A stretch of DNA of 64,000 bases, taken from Sinonovacula constricta. Lineage: Eukaryota > Mollusca > Bivalvia > Cardiida > Solecurtidae. The notes under the pieces are model-generated. The model did no database searches. It was not told where the DNA came from and was given only the letters and a program-made list of their open reading frames with translations. Within the stretch, counting starts at the first letter, position 1. The number at the start of each line of letters is the position of its first letter. This document shows positions 1 to 12,100 of the stretch, piece after piece. The position numbers and the translations under genes were made by a program. The stretch is taken from NCBI GenBank assembly GCA_007844125.1, contig CM017563.1, positions 26,690,694 through 26,754,693 on the forward strand, read 5' to 3'.

Positions 1-1340
1 TTTCTTTAAATAAAATTAATAAACATTAGGTATTCTCGTATTAATTATGATTGTGATTGATGTAAAAAAAAAATCGACATATGAGAATTCATATCAGTGG
101 ACATACAGGGTACGGATAGGAACATTAAAATGCATCTGCAGCATTGTTTGTGTTATTTCAGTTAATATTTACGAAATGTAATTAATTTCATTACTTTACC
201 TCCTTTTAAAGAAGTATACCTTTTGTACACATTTGCTGTTAATGAATATTTCCGATGCCGCACGGAAATTCATATCCGTGGACATACAGGGTACGGATAT
301 GAACGTAAAAAGCAATATCCTTACCTGTATTTTTGTATTTTTATGGCAATATTTTTAAAAAATTAATTTAACCAATTTTATGAAATTCTATGGATCTTTA
401 CAGAATTGTCTTGATTTACATAAACCCATAGCCGCGCCTGAGTTCATATCCGTAGACATACGGGGTACGGGTATGAAGGTAAAAACATTATAATACACCC
501 ATGTATGTGACATTTATGTGTTTTCTAGAAAATGATTTTTTTTGTCTATAACTAAAATAATGCAACTTTGTTTGGCATAACATACAATCGTGGTTGATTA
601 AACGAACATTGTTATGTGGTAATTCATAACTCATAATTCAGGGTACGGATATGAACAATAAGATTTCAATCTACAGCACTTTTGATATTTCTGTTAAATG
701 TAAAGAAATATAACTAGTTTTAGTGTTTTTTACATCCTTTGATAGAGTTTCTTTAACACACTTACTAATAATAAATATACTGACAGCCGCACAGACTTTC
801 ATATCCGTAGCAATACGGGGTACGGATATGAAAATTAAACTCACTATCTTCATCTCTTAATGTTTTTTTTTTTTCTGTACATTTTGCTTTTATATAATTA
901 TTTTTAATTAAGTCACTTGACCACTTTAAAGAAAATTTACGAGTCTTTACATAATTATTGTTATTAAATATACCCCAAAAGCCACCAGACTTAATATCCG
1001 TAGACATAGAAGGTATGGATATGAACGCAAAAATCATTATTCACACCCATTTATTGTTATATTTATATGTTTCTTGGACATTTTTGCATTCTCTTTCAAT
1101 ACAATAATTTTACTTGGGAATTATCATTTAACATACAACTGCGATTGATTTAATGAAAAAAGCTTTCGGGTAAGCCATATCCGTTTTCTCTCTAGTCTAC
1201 CCGAAGTTCATACCAATGTACATATGGCATGGATGCTTAACACTGAAAATCGTAATCAGCAGCATTGTTTCTGTTCTGTTTACATTGATATTGCAACTTA
1301 ACTACATTTAATTCTCTTAAGGGGTGCGAATATGTACTCA
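1..1340. repeat. Palindrome-cored repeat array, block 1
   Basis: Diverged units spaced about 170-190 bases, each centred on a conserved inverted repeat: TTCATATCCGT, about 12 bases such as GGACATACRGGGT, then ACGGATATGAA. Cores are near 87-123, 269-304, 443-477, 798-832 and 989-1025, with a half core at 628-657 and a decayed one near 1207. Spacers have drifted much more than the cores. No coding signal is seen. Confidence 0.8.
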
Positions 1341-2492
1341 GATCAAAGTATGTGATATTTCTGTAATAAGTATGTAATACAGTAGTTCTGGTAAACTGCT
1401 TATGTAGAGTGCCGTTGTCATAAGGTGTTTCGCCCTCTTACTCAGAACACCACCGGAATAGTATGGGTGGGTGAAGGGGTCAGTGTCCACCCGGCCAGCC
1501 TGGTATGCCACGCTGTAACCAGAGCCAGCTGGAAGCCCTTTTAGCAGCTTTACCAAGACCACGGACACGGACTGCAGCCTTTGGAGTTTGTCACTTAATG
1601 CCTGGTGCTCCTAGCATGTGCCATGTTGACCGTGATGGAAATCCACGGCAGCCGACCTCCACTGTTTTCCATCCACTGTCTCTGCAGCTGTTTGCCTGGT
1701 CTGCCAATTCCCTTACTTTGTCATCTTCATCTCATGCACTTCCTCTGTTCTTTCTTCCCAGGGCACTGTGAGCTCAACCAGTATCACTCGTTGGGATATC
1801 TTGATCACAGCACAATGTCGGGTCGGAGGTTTGAGTCGGTCACTTCCCCCGGAAACTTGAGCCTCTTTTTAAGGTCTACCAGGAATTCCCAATTATCTAA
1901 TTCTTGAAGGATACTGGTGGGCGTTTGGTTCGACTGTTTCTTAGTCCCTCCTCCCACAAAATTGATAAGGTCCGGACCTTTTTTTACTCTTTAATCTCTT
2001 TTTCATTCTCTCCAATTTAAGGATGTGTGGCAGTTCTGTAAGGACTTAATGTATCGTCCTTGAGTCAAAACGGTAGGACAACCAGACAGTATGTGACACC
2101 AAATACATTGAAGGTTGGCTGGAGTTGGCAAAAGATCGCGTACTGAGCAAAGGAGAAAGCTTAACTGTAGTAGTCTTTAAGTCCACAGTTCATGCCATTC
2201 AAGGGTCCTCTCTGGTATCGCATTCCATTTTGTCCAGTTTCCTTGCGAGTCTAACTGTACAGACTTAGCTGATATTGACTCCTCCTCTGCTCTCCTTATC
2301 TTGTTATGCACCGTGGACTGCTTCTCCATCTGGATAGCTTTTCCCCATCTTTGGTGCTGTCTAGTGCCCAGTCCTTCTCTTTCCTTGTTTGTTTTTCCCA
2401 CAATGTTCTGATGTTCAAGATTGCTCTCTGTCTGATCGTCGCTTGATTGACAGATCATTTTCTGCTTGTTCTCACTTTTATGGCTGCTCCAC
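260..2492. repeat. Left arm of a large imperfect inverted repeat
   Basis: Read on the minus strand, this segment matches 9,903-12,455 on the plus strand over almost its whole length, with point changes and a few indels. Landmarks: 1505-1640 pairs with 10822-10956, 601-900 with 11640-11930, and 361-480 with 12240-12345. Inner homology stops at GGCTGCTCCAC (2482-2492). The arm joins part of a palindrome-cored array to a LINE fragment. I estimate about 90% identity by eye. Exon 1 lies between the arms. Confidence 0.85.
1341..2492 (-). pseudogene. Minus-strand LINE fragment (C-terminal endonuclease part)
   Basis: Inverted counterpart of 9,903-11,100. Read on the minus strand it encodes decayed pieces of the same protein tail, and its 3' end faces the array at 1-1340. 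Frames are broken by several stops and shifts. It is a relic duplicated with the inverted repeat, not an independent gene. Confidence 0.65.
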
Positions 2493-3031
2493 GGATACGC
2501 TATGATAATACAAGGAAAATCTTAGAATATTTTCCGATAACACTGCGCGTTTTATGTATTTTTATTTCCTTCAGAATATTAAACGACACAGTTTCTGCAG
2601 TAGTTTATATCTTTTGTGTCTGTATATGCTTAGTAATTCATATTATTTCAATTAATTTTACCTTATCTGATTTATAGACATGATGCTGTACATAGTAGGA
2701 ATCTAGATTGGATGTAACGATCGAGAAGTATATAGGGGATTTTCCCCTATTGTATCGCTCTTATATGATTTTTGTACAGGATGACTATAACTACAGTTAG
2801 AGTAATGTTATTTTCTCTTTTACTTCAATTATAACGGACTATTTAGATCTACTCGGTTCATAAACTAATGTTAAGAACCATATAAGCAAGTATTCTTATG
2901 TCTATGGGTTTGTCACATTTGTTGATAGTGTAGGGGAGGTAATGTAGTTTTGCAGATGAACGATTTAACACATTTACACCCCTTGAATCATGACATATAT
3001 TACAGCTGTGTGGAAAATATTCGACACAAAC
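2493..3031 (+). promoter_or_regulatory. Probable promoter and 5' UTR of the NT5DC-like gene
   Basis: AT-rich DNA between the inner end of the left inverted-repeat arm and the chosen start codon. No clear TATA box or CpG island is visible. The most distinctive site is a perfect inverted repeat at 2732-2750 containing GGGGATTTTCCCC. An in-frame ATG at 2990 would add 14 residues (starting MTYITAVWKIF). I prefer the ATG at 3032 because it has A at -3 and G at +4 and opens a presequence-like stretch. The transcription start cannot be located from the sequence. Confidence 0.35.
2732..2750. promoter_or_regulatory. Perfect palindrome matching the Rel/NF-kB site pattern
   Basis: ATAGGGGA-TTT-TCCCCTAT is an 8-bp perfect inverted repeat around a 3-base centre. 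It contains GGGATTTTCC, which fits the general Rel/NF-kB consensus GGGRNNYYCC. It lies about 280 bases upstream of the chosen start codon. The match is seen; any regulatory role is inference, since such sites also occur by chance in long AT-rich DNA. Confidence 0.25.
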
Positions 3032-3185
3032 ATGGCAGCTTTAAGAGAAGTCGTCTGCAAGGTTACAAAGAATTCTAGCAACTTTTGTTCAAATTGCTGC
3101 TTACAACGGAATTTTCGAACAGCATCAAGATTGCTGTCAAAGGACTGGCAGAAAATTTACGATGAACGAAAAAAGCGAATGCAAG
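3032..3185 (+). CDS. NT5DC-like exon 1 (residues 1-51 plus 1 base)
   Basis: Starts [10 protein letters not shown] and ends ERKKRMQ, followed by the donor AAG|GTTAGA. It is rich in Arg, Lys, Ser and Cys with few acidic residues before residue 35, as in a mitochondrial targeting presequence. It ends after the first base of a codon, and exon 2 supplies CT to make Ala52. The exon is too poorly conserved to be recognised alone. It is assigned from phase, position and presequence character, so it is the least certain exon. Confidence 0.7.
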
Positions 3186-6100
3186 GTTAGACATTCCGAG
3201 CATTCTTGTTTTTTTTTATAAGGACTAGTTTCTAGCAGTCACGCCAATGCTACGTGATAGTGATGCTTAATTGTAACTGGACTGATTAGTTGCACGTTAT
3301 GTCAAAGTCATTGTTAAATACAACTCATCGAATTCAATGAACCACAAAAGATGTCTGTTATGGTGGAATGTCCTAAATGCGCCACTAACCTAACTGAATA
3401 ACTCCGCAAGGGAGTACTCACACACTGACAAAGGTTCATCACCTTACATTTACAAAGACAATCAAAGTTCCTTGGGTAATTCCATCCTTGCGACAATCAT
3501 CCCTCATCCCTTGGATGTATCTAGTTCAATGGCACTTACAGAAATCATCATCGTTTTGTTCGTCTGAAGGATATGCCTAAAATATAGTTTGCAAAAAAAC
3601 ACAAACAATGGCTTCCTTTGACAACTGTGTATCTGTTGGGCTGGGCAAATTAAAGTTGGATGATTTAAGTTTAAAGCTGCAACAAATTAAAATTTTACAG
3701 GCATTGTTTTAGAGGAGAGATGTGCTGGCCATGATGCCAACAGGCTTTGAAAAAAATTTGATGTATCAGAAACCGGTATAACTATTTACCGGTTATGAAT
3801 TAATTTCCGCAGATATGAATCTGGGGTACGGATATGAATGTAAAAATCAATATTTAGGAGCCTTTCTTTAGATTCTTTCTGCGTTTAGATGCCCTTAAAT
3901 GTATTTGGATGTATATGAAATAATTTATATTAAGTATTCTAATAATTAAATAAATATAGTCCAAAATACAGATCTTTATGTATTTATCTATATGTGATTT
4001 CATATCTGTGGACACTAAGGATACGGATATTAACACTGAAACTGCAAACTTGAACATTGTTTGTTTTATTTATATAAAGTCTTATGTAATATCATCATGT
4101 TTTTAATTTATTTAGCAACTTTGATGACAGTATGCTCATATTTACGTAATTATTTCATATAAACATAGCCGCACCACAGTTCATATGGATCGTTGTCAGG
4201 GTGGGGAGGTACGGATGTGAACGTTTAAATCAATATCTACAATTAAATTGGTACTATTCTTGTTTACTTTGAACCAATATTATTATTTTTAATTAATGAA
4301 ACTTCATTTCATGAAAATATACACACGCCTTTACATAATTATTGTATATAAATAAAGTCGCACCCGAGTTCATATCTGTGGTCATTTGGGGTATTGATAG
4401 GAATGTTAAAATCATTATCTACAACTTAATTTGTAATATTATTGTTGTTTACTTTGATGCAATATTTTTTTATTTTTAATTATTAAAACTCCCTTCCTTG
4501 AAAGTATACCTGCCTTTACATAATTTTTTTATATAAATATAGCCGCACCAGAGTTTATATCCATTGTCATAGAGGAGTACGGATATGAACATTGTAATAG
4601 TCTGGTTTACTTTGATGCAATGCTATTGAGTAGAGCAGCTGAAAGAGCGTCCAGTTGGCTCTGGCTCCGACGCAATGAAGCCACGTGGAAGCCAGCACAG
4701 ACAAGCAGTGCTTGATCACCACTGCTGCCCCGCCATCACGAGGGTGTACCGAGATAAGGGGCGAAACACCTGTTGACTGATGGGCACTCAGCTGACGATG
4801 TCTGTGTTAAGCAGCAGAAGCTGTATCTAACAACATTATTATCTGGAATCCCCAGTGACCTCCAGGAAAGACTGGATGACAACCATGAAAGAATGGTGAC
4901 GCTGGACAGACAGATGGCAACTAGGAAAGACTAGTACAGGTGCTATGTGGGCTGGCACCCCACTTAGCAGTCCCGTGAGGGAACAACCATCAGCAAGCTA
5001 CGACAACTGAAAGAACACACCCCCTGGGTCTCCCGAGAGGGGGGGAGAATGAGAGACCCAACAGGACGGATACATCGGAAACAACCCAGAACGAAGAACG
5101 GACAACGCCCAATACAGTAATCTGCCCATGTGGGAAAGTCTGCAAGAACTTCCGAGGGCTGAAGATTCACCAGGCGAGAAGCAGCTGTCAGCGAACTGAA
5201 AGTCTGAGGCAACGCAAAGGGTTACCTGATAAGACGAGGGAGAAGACTGGTCCGGTGTCCAACCATAGTACCAGCAGTCTCTCAGCACCAGTTCTGTCAC
5301 TAGCTGGAAGATGTTGCTCGCGTGAGGAACTCCAGTCCTTAGAACCAATTATAGAGACGCAAACAAATGAGGGTGGAAGTTCAAACAGTGAACAGTCTTT
5401 GACTCCCACAACCAATGAAGAGTCACCGATCTTTGGCCAATACAGAACAGAGGCATCACCAATATTCCCTCCCAGGGCCAGAGACAACCCAGAAGTTATC
5501 CCTAACCAAGACAAGGCAGAACCAGTATCGGCTACAGAAAGCAGGAAAGCACCCAACTTTACCAAGCGCCAGAAGGTAGCATGGCCAAGAACTCATGACA
5601 AAAAGTGGGATGTGTTTGATGAAGATCTAGAAGTTATTCTCCAGTCTACACTCCAAGGAAGGGTTGAAAGAAAGATCAACACCCTGACTACTATAGTCTC
5701 CTCGATGGGACTTGAACGGTTTGGCTGTGAGGGGAAGGAAAGGATACAGAAACCTGAACCAATCCCAAGCAGAAGAGAAAGAGAGCGGAAGAAATTAAGG
5801 GAAGAACTCAACTCCCTGAGAAAGAGGTTCAAGAAGGCCAGCGCAGAAGAAAAGAGGGGACTGGCAGAGATAAGAGAGCAGTTACGATCAAGACTGAAGA
5901 CCTTGATGACAGCTGAGCGACTAAGAAGGAAACGGAGAGAACGAACAAGAAAGAGGGCAGCCTTTATCGCAAACCCCTACAGGTTTACCAAGACTCTCCT
6001 AGGAGAAGAGAGAGGAGGAAGCCTTCAAAGTAGAGAGGAGGAGGTCAGACATCGCGAAAGTTCAGAAAAAGTGTCAGTCATTCGGACCGGCAGCCTCTGA

Positions 6101-9100
6101 TATTTTGCCGGTCTGAAAGAAAAATTGCCGGTCCGACAATTTTTGTTCGAAAACTAGCTTTTTCAAAGCCTTTGTTGCTAATTTTACTTTTCTCTCGTCG
6201 TCATAAACAAGCCACTCTCTGTTAGTTTTCCATTTTTCATTGAAAGAACGCTCATGGCGATTCTTTTCATAGTCTTGCTTTCTCTTTCCGCTTTCATCCG
6301 CTGCGATTTTTCTTTTCTTGCCAGGTTTTGCCCGGAATAAAACTTGAGGGTAGCCATTTTTTATCACTCGCACTTATTTGTTATGTAAATTTTGATTGGT
6401 CAATTTGTTGGCAATTTGTATTTGTCGGACCGAACTGGTACCGGTTTCGTAATAGAATCGAATAACATGTTCCAAAGGATAAGAATATTGTTTGGAACTA
6501 TCATTTAAAACATTCCAATGTTCATGACAAACATTTATCATTTGAGCATTTCAAAACATCGCGTGATATATACACAGTAGTAAACATTATTTGGTAATGT
6601 ATTGCAAAGGGAGGCAAATGCTGCATGGTGTTTGATGGTGCGGTACGCATTCCGACATCTACACTACCGGAAATGACATCGGATTCGTAAACAAATGGTT
6701 ATTTGACAATATTATTAATAAAAACGCGATTTTTAAGCGGTGTTTGATAATTGATAAAGATTAAATCTTCATTATTTTTTACATCTGGCCATGAAAACTG
6801 TCGGTCAGACGGACCGACCCCATCGCAAATTTAGTCGGACCGAGTCAAAATTTACCGGTCAGGACCGTCGGACCGACGGTTTTCGCGATGTCTGGAGGTA
6901 GTCAAGTACCTGAGAGAAGTCCACTCGGATCCAAGCAGGGAACATCCTCTCGGTGACTGTGACAGGATATCGGCTGTTGACCCTCCCCAGTTCTCATTGA
7001 ACATGAAAGAACCATCCCTCCAAGATGTTAGAGATGTCGTCAAGAAAGCAAGAGCCTGTTCAGCACCTGGTCCAAGTGGAATACCATACAAAGTATATAA
7101 AAATTGTCCAAAATTGCTTAGAAGACTTTGGCTTCTCCTAAGAACTGTATGGAAGAGTGGCACTGTTCCAGATTGCTGGCAGGCAGCAGAGGGGTGCTTC
7201 GTACCAAAAGAGAAGCACTCGGAGAACATAAAGCAGTTCTGAACAATCTCACTGCTTAGTGTCGAGGGGAAAATATTCTTCTCTTTCTTGGCAAGACACC
7301 TCACAACATACATGACTGACAACACCTACATTGACTCATCAGTCCAGAAGGGTGGTATCCCTGGGTTCTCAGGGTGTGTCGAACACACAAGTGCTCTCAC
7401 ACAACTGCTACACGAGGCAAGAATCAACCACAAGAACCTAACTGTTGTGTGGCTAGACCTGGCCAACGCCTACGGCTCCATCCCACACCAGCTTATCCAA
7501 GAAGCACTGAAGCACTATCATGTGCCGGAGCAAGCAAGAAGCCTCATTCGAAGCTACTACAGCAATATCCACCTCAGGTTCTCTTGCAAGAACTACACCA
7601 CATCATGGATATCACTGGAAAAGGGCATCGTAACAGGCTGCTCCATCTCGGTGATCCTCTTTGTGATGGGAATGAACCTGATTCTCAAAGCAGCAGAGGA
7701 GGAGACAAGAGGTCCACAGACAAACGCAGGAATCCGTCTACCAGCAAATAGGGGATTCATGGATGACCTTATCATCACAACGGAATCCCACACACAAGCT
7801 AGATGGACTCTGAAGACCCTAGATGAGACGGTGACATGGGCTAGGAAGGTGTTCAAACCAAAGAAGTCACGGTGTCTGGTTGTGAAGAAGGGAAAAGTCA
7901 CCAGACAGTTCAAGATGTTCATCCAAGGGGAAGAAATCCCATCATTGATTGACAACCCCATCAAGTGCTTGGGCAAGTGGTTCGATTCTTCCCTCACAGA
8001 CAAGAGCAGCAAAGGAAGACTTAGGCAACAACTGGAAGAAGGCCTACGTAGAATCGACAAATCCGAACTCCCAGGGAAGTTCAAAACCTGGATTTACCAG
8101 CATGGCCTACTACCAAGGCTTGTTTGGCCACTTATGGTCAATGAAATACCAGTCAGCCTGGTTGAGCAGCTAGAACAGGCAGTAAGCAAGCACATAAGAA
8201 GATGACTAGGCCTACCCCCATCATTCAGCTCCATAGGGCTGTACGGCAAGTCCCCCAAGCTGCAGATCCCACTCACCTCGCTTGTTGAAGAGTACAAAGT
8301 AGCTAAGACCAGACTGTACTTGACGCTACGAGACTCAGAAGATGAGAAGGTCAGCAAGGCTGGAATAGAAGTAAGACCAGGAAGTGGTCAGTAACCAAGG
8401 CATTTGAACAAGCTGAGAGTAGTCTACAACACCAGGTCATAGTAGGAGCCACCAACAAAGGTCGAGAAGGACTAGGACATGGGCAACAACCGCGATGGAA
8501 TAAGGCAGATAGTCAGGAGAGATGCAGTATGGTACAGCAGGAGATCAGAAAATCAGAAGAAGCGCACCAATCAGCAAAATCCATCCAGATGGGCCAGCAA
8601 GGAAGTTGGAACCGGTGGAACTTGCCAGAGAGAAAGCTAACATGGCAGGAGCTCTGGCAGTATGAACCCCTCCAGCTCTCCTTCCTGCTTAGATCGGTGT
8701 ATGATCTGCTACCAACACCAGCAAACCTAGAGAGATGGAAGCTGAGCGAAGACCCCAGCTGTCCTCTGTGCAAGCAGAGGGGAACATTACAACATGTCCT
8801 AACAGCCCGCCCTACAGCTCTCTCTCAGGGTCGATACAGATGGCGGCATGATCAAGTCCTCCGTGTACTAGCAGACATCCTGGAGAAAGAGAGAAGACAA
8901 GAAAGACAGATAAAGACCAAGGGACCAGGATTCATCAACTTTGTAAAACCAGGACAAAAGGCAAAGGGTGTCCAGAAAACAGGCCTGCTACAAGAGGCAA
9001 GACATTGGGAGATGAAGGTGGACCTACGACAGAAGTTGGTCTTCCCAGATGTCGTACAGACAAGTCTGCGTCCAGACATAGTCATCTGGTCTACAATTCC

Positions 9101-12100
9101 AACGATGATGATACTCATAGAACTGACAGTCCCTTGGGAAGAAAGAACGGATGAGGCAAATGAAAGGAAACGGTCGAAGTACCAAGAACTGGCAGACTTG
9201 TGCAGGGAGAAAGGATTCTCTACCTGGGTCTTCCCTGTGGAAGTAGGATGTAGGGGCTTTCCTGCCCAATCAGTTTGGAAAGCCTTGGGAGGGCAAAACA
9301 AGGAAAAGCTCAGTACGAGCTCTCAGTAGAGCAGCTGAAAGAGCGTCCAGTTGGCTCTGGCTCCGACACAATGAAGCCACGTGGAAGCCAGCACAGATAA
9401 GCAGTGCTTGATCACCACTGCTGCCCCGCCATCACGAGGGTGTACCGAGATAAGGGGCGAAACACCTGTTGACTGATGGGCACTCGGCTGACGATGTCTG
9501 TGTTAAGCAGCAGAAGCTGTATCTAACAACATTTACATGGGCTATGATGCAGTTTAAACCAATGAAGTCAAGGCGATTGGTTGTTCAAAGGGAAAAAACC
9601 ACAGACAATTTCAAATTTGTAATCCAATAGGAAGAGATTCCTTTGTTAACGGACAACCCAGTTATATGTCTAGGGAAGTGGTTTGACTCCCCGTTTACAG
9701 ACAGTAATGATGCAACAGCTGGCGGAAGATGGGCTGCACAGAATTGAAAAGTCAGACCTTTCTGGAAGGTTTAAAGGCTGGATATTCCAGCACAGCAAAT
9801 CCAACAAGCTCCAGTTGCCATTTACCTTTCTGGTAGAGGAATTTAAAGCAGCTAAAGCAAGACTCTTCCTGACTCTACTAGATTCTTCAGATGAAAGGAC
9901 CTGTGAAGCAGCCATAAAAGTGAGAACAAGCAGAAAATGATCTATCAATCAAGCGACGATCAGGCAGAGAGCAATCTTGAACATCAGGACATTGTGGGAA
10001 AAACAAACAAGGAAAGAGAAGGACTGGGCACTAGACAGCACCAAAGATGGGGAAAAGCTAACCAGATGGAGAAGCGGTCCAAGGTGCATAACGAGATAAG
10101 GAGAGCAGAGGAGGAGTCAATATCAGCTAAGTCTGTACAGTTAGGCTCGCAAGGAAACTGGACAAAATGGAATGCGATACCAGAGAGGATTTTATATGGC
10201 ATGAACTGTGGACTTAAAGACTACTACAGTTAAGCTTTCTTCTTTGTTCAGTACGCGATTTTTTGCCAACTCCAGCCAACCTACACCCATGAAAACTGTC
10301 AGAAAACCCATCGTGCCAGCTGTGTGATCGCACACTGTGTCACATACTGTCTGGTTGTCCTACCGTTTTGACTCAAAGATGATACAAGTGTGCCATGATT
10401 AAGTCCTTAGAGAACTGCCACACAACCTTGAATTGGAGAGAAGGAAAAAGAGATTAAAGAGTAAGAAAGGTCCAGACCTTATCAACTTTGTGGGAGAAGG
10501 GACTAAGAAACAGTCCAACACAATGCCCACCAGCATCATTCAAGAATTAGATAGTTGGGAACTCCTGGTAGACCTTAAGAAGAGGCTCAAGTTTCCGGGG
10601 AAAGTGACCAGCACAATCTTCTGACCCGACATTGTGCTGTGGTCAAGATATCCCAACGAGTGATACTAGTTGAGCTCACAGTGCCCTGGGAATAAAGAAC
10701 AGAGGAAGGATATGAGATGAAGATGACCAAGTACCAGGATATGGCAAACCAGGCAAACAGCTGCAGAAACAGTGGATGGAAAACAGGGGGTTTCCCCAGT
10801 GGAGGTCGGCTGCCGTGGATTTCCATCACGGTCAACATGGCACATGCTAGGAGCACCAGGCATTAAGTGACAAACTCCAAAGGCTGCAGTCCGTGTCCAT
10901 GGTCTTGGTAAAGCTGCTAAAAGGGCTTCCAGCTGGCTCTGGTTACAGCGTGGCAAACCAGGCTGGCAGGGTGGAAACTGATCACTTCACCTGCCCCTTC
11001 TATTCCGGTGGTGTTCTGAGTAAGAGGGCGCAACACCTTATGACGATGGCACTCTACATAAGCAGTTTACCAGAACTGTATTGCTCAACCCGGTTTGCAT
11101 ACTTATTACAGAAATATCACATACTTTGATCTGAGTACGTTTTTATCCGTGTTCAATGGGTCTGGAATTCGCCATGTACCTAAATTGATACATACGGTAC
11201 CAATTCTTATATTTTAAGGAAGAGTCGTTTAGACCTTTAAACAATGGTCTGAAGAAATAAATGCAGTAATGCAATATCAACAGAACAGTAACAATGTTGT
11301 TGATATCAATTTTCAGTGTTTAGCGTCCATGCCATATTCACAATGGTATGAACTTCGGGTTGGCTAAACAGGAAACGGATATGGCTTACCTGAAAGCTTT
11401 TTTCATTAAATCTATCACATTTGTATGTTAAATGATAATTCCAAAGTAAAATTATTGTATTGAAAGAGAATGCAAAAAATGTCCAAGAAACACATAAATA
11501 TAACAATATAGGGTGTAAATAATGATATTTGCGTTCATATCCATACCTTCTATATCTACGGATATGAACTCTGGCGTGTTTTGGGGTATATTTAATAACA
11601 ATAATTATGTAAAGACTCATAAAATTTCATCAAAGTTTACAAAAAAACAACAACATTTAGAGTTGAAGATAGTGAGTTTAATTTTCATATCCGTACCCCG
11701 TACCGCTACGGATATGAAAGTCTGTGCGACTGTCGGTATGTTTATTATTAGTAAGTGTGTTAAAGTACCTCTATCAAAGGATGTAAAAAACACTAAAACT
11801 AGTTATATTTCTTTACAATTAACAGAAATATCAAAAGTGCTGTAGATTGCGATCTTATTGTTCATATCCGTACCCTGAACACAGTTATGAATTACCATAT
11901 AACAATGTTCGTTTAATCAACCACGATTGTATGTTATACCAAACAAAGTTACATTATTTTAGTTATAGAAATTCTTTTTTTTTCTAGAAAACACATAAAT
12001 GTCTCATACATGAGTGTATATAATGTTTTTTACATTCATATCTGTACCCTGTATATCTACAGATATGAACTCAGGCGCGGTTATGGGTTTATGTTTTGCC

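Larger units (their letters stand above)
4838..9533 (+). mobile_element. Near-complete R2-superclade (Hero-like) LINE, copy b
   Basis: A non-LTR retrotransposon with an N-terminal Cys/His zinc finger, a reverse transcriptase with FMDD at 7756-7767, a CCHC-like motif and a C-terminal restriction-like endonuclease. That layout is characteristic of R2-superclade elements; I judge Hero closest by recall, not by search. It is defective. An 849-base TIR element splits the frame at 6046-6894, stops lie at 7240 and 8203, and frameshifts near 8380 and 9295. The 3' end is TATCTAACAACATT. The 5' end is unclear because the first 170 bases are not open in one frame. Confidence 0.85.

Noticed and set aside
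1505..1771. Plus-strand 88-codon ORF ([19 protein letters not shown]...) as a gene
   Set aside because: It is the antisense of the LINE C-terminus in the left inverted-repeat arm. The same ORF reappears on the minus strand at 10,666-10,956 for the same reason.
4629..9533. LTR retrotransposon bounded by 209-base LTRs
   Set aside because: The repeat encodes the LINE C-terminus plus 3' UTR. There is no integrase, protease or primer-binding site, and the RT is of LINE type with a restriction-like endonuclease.
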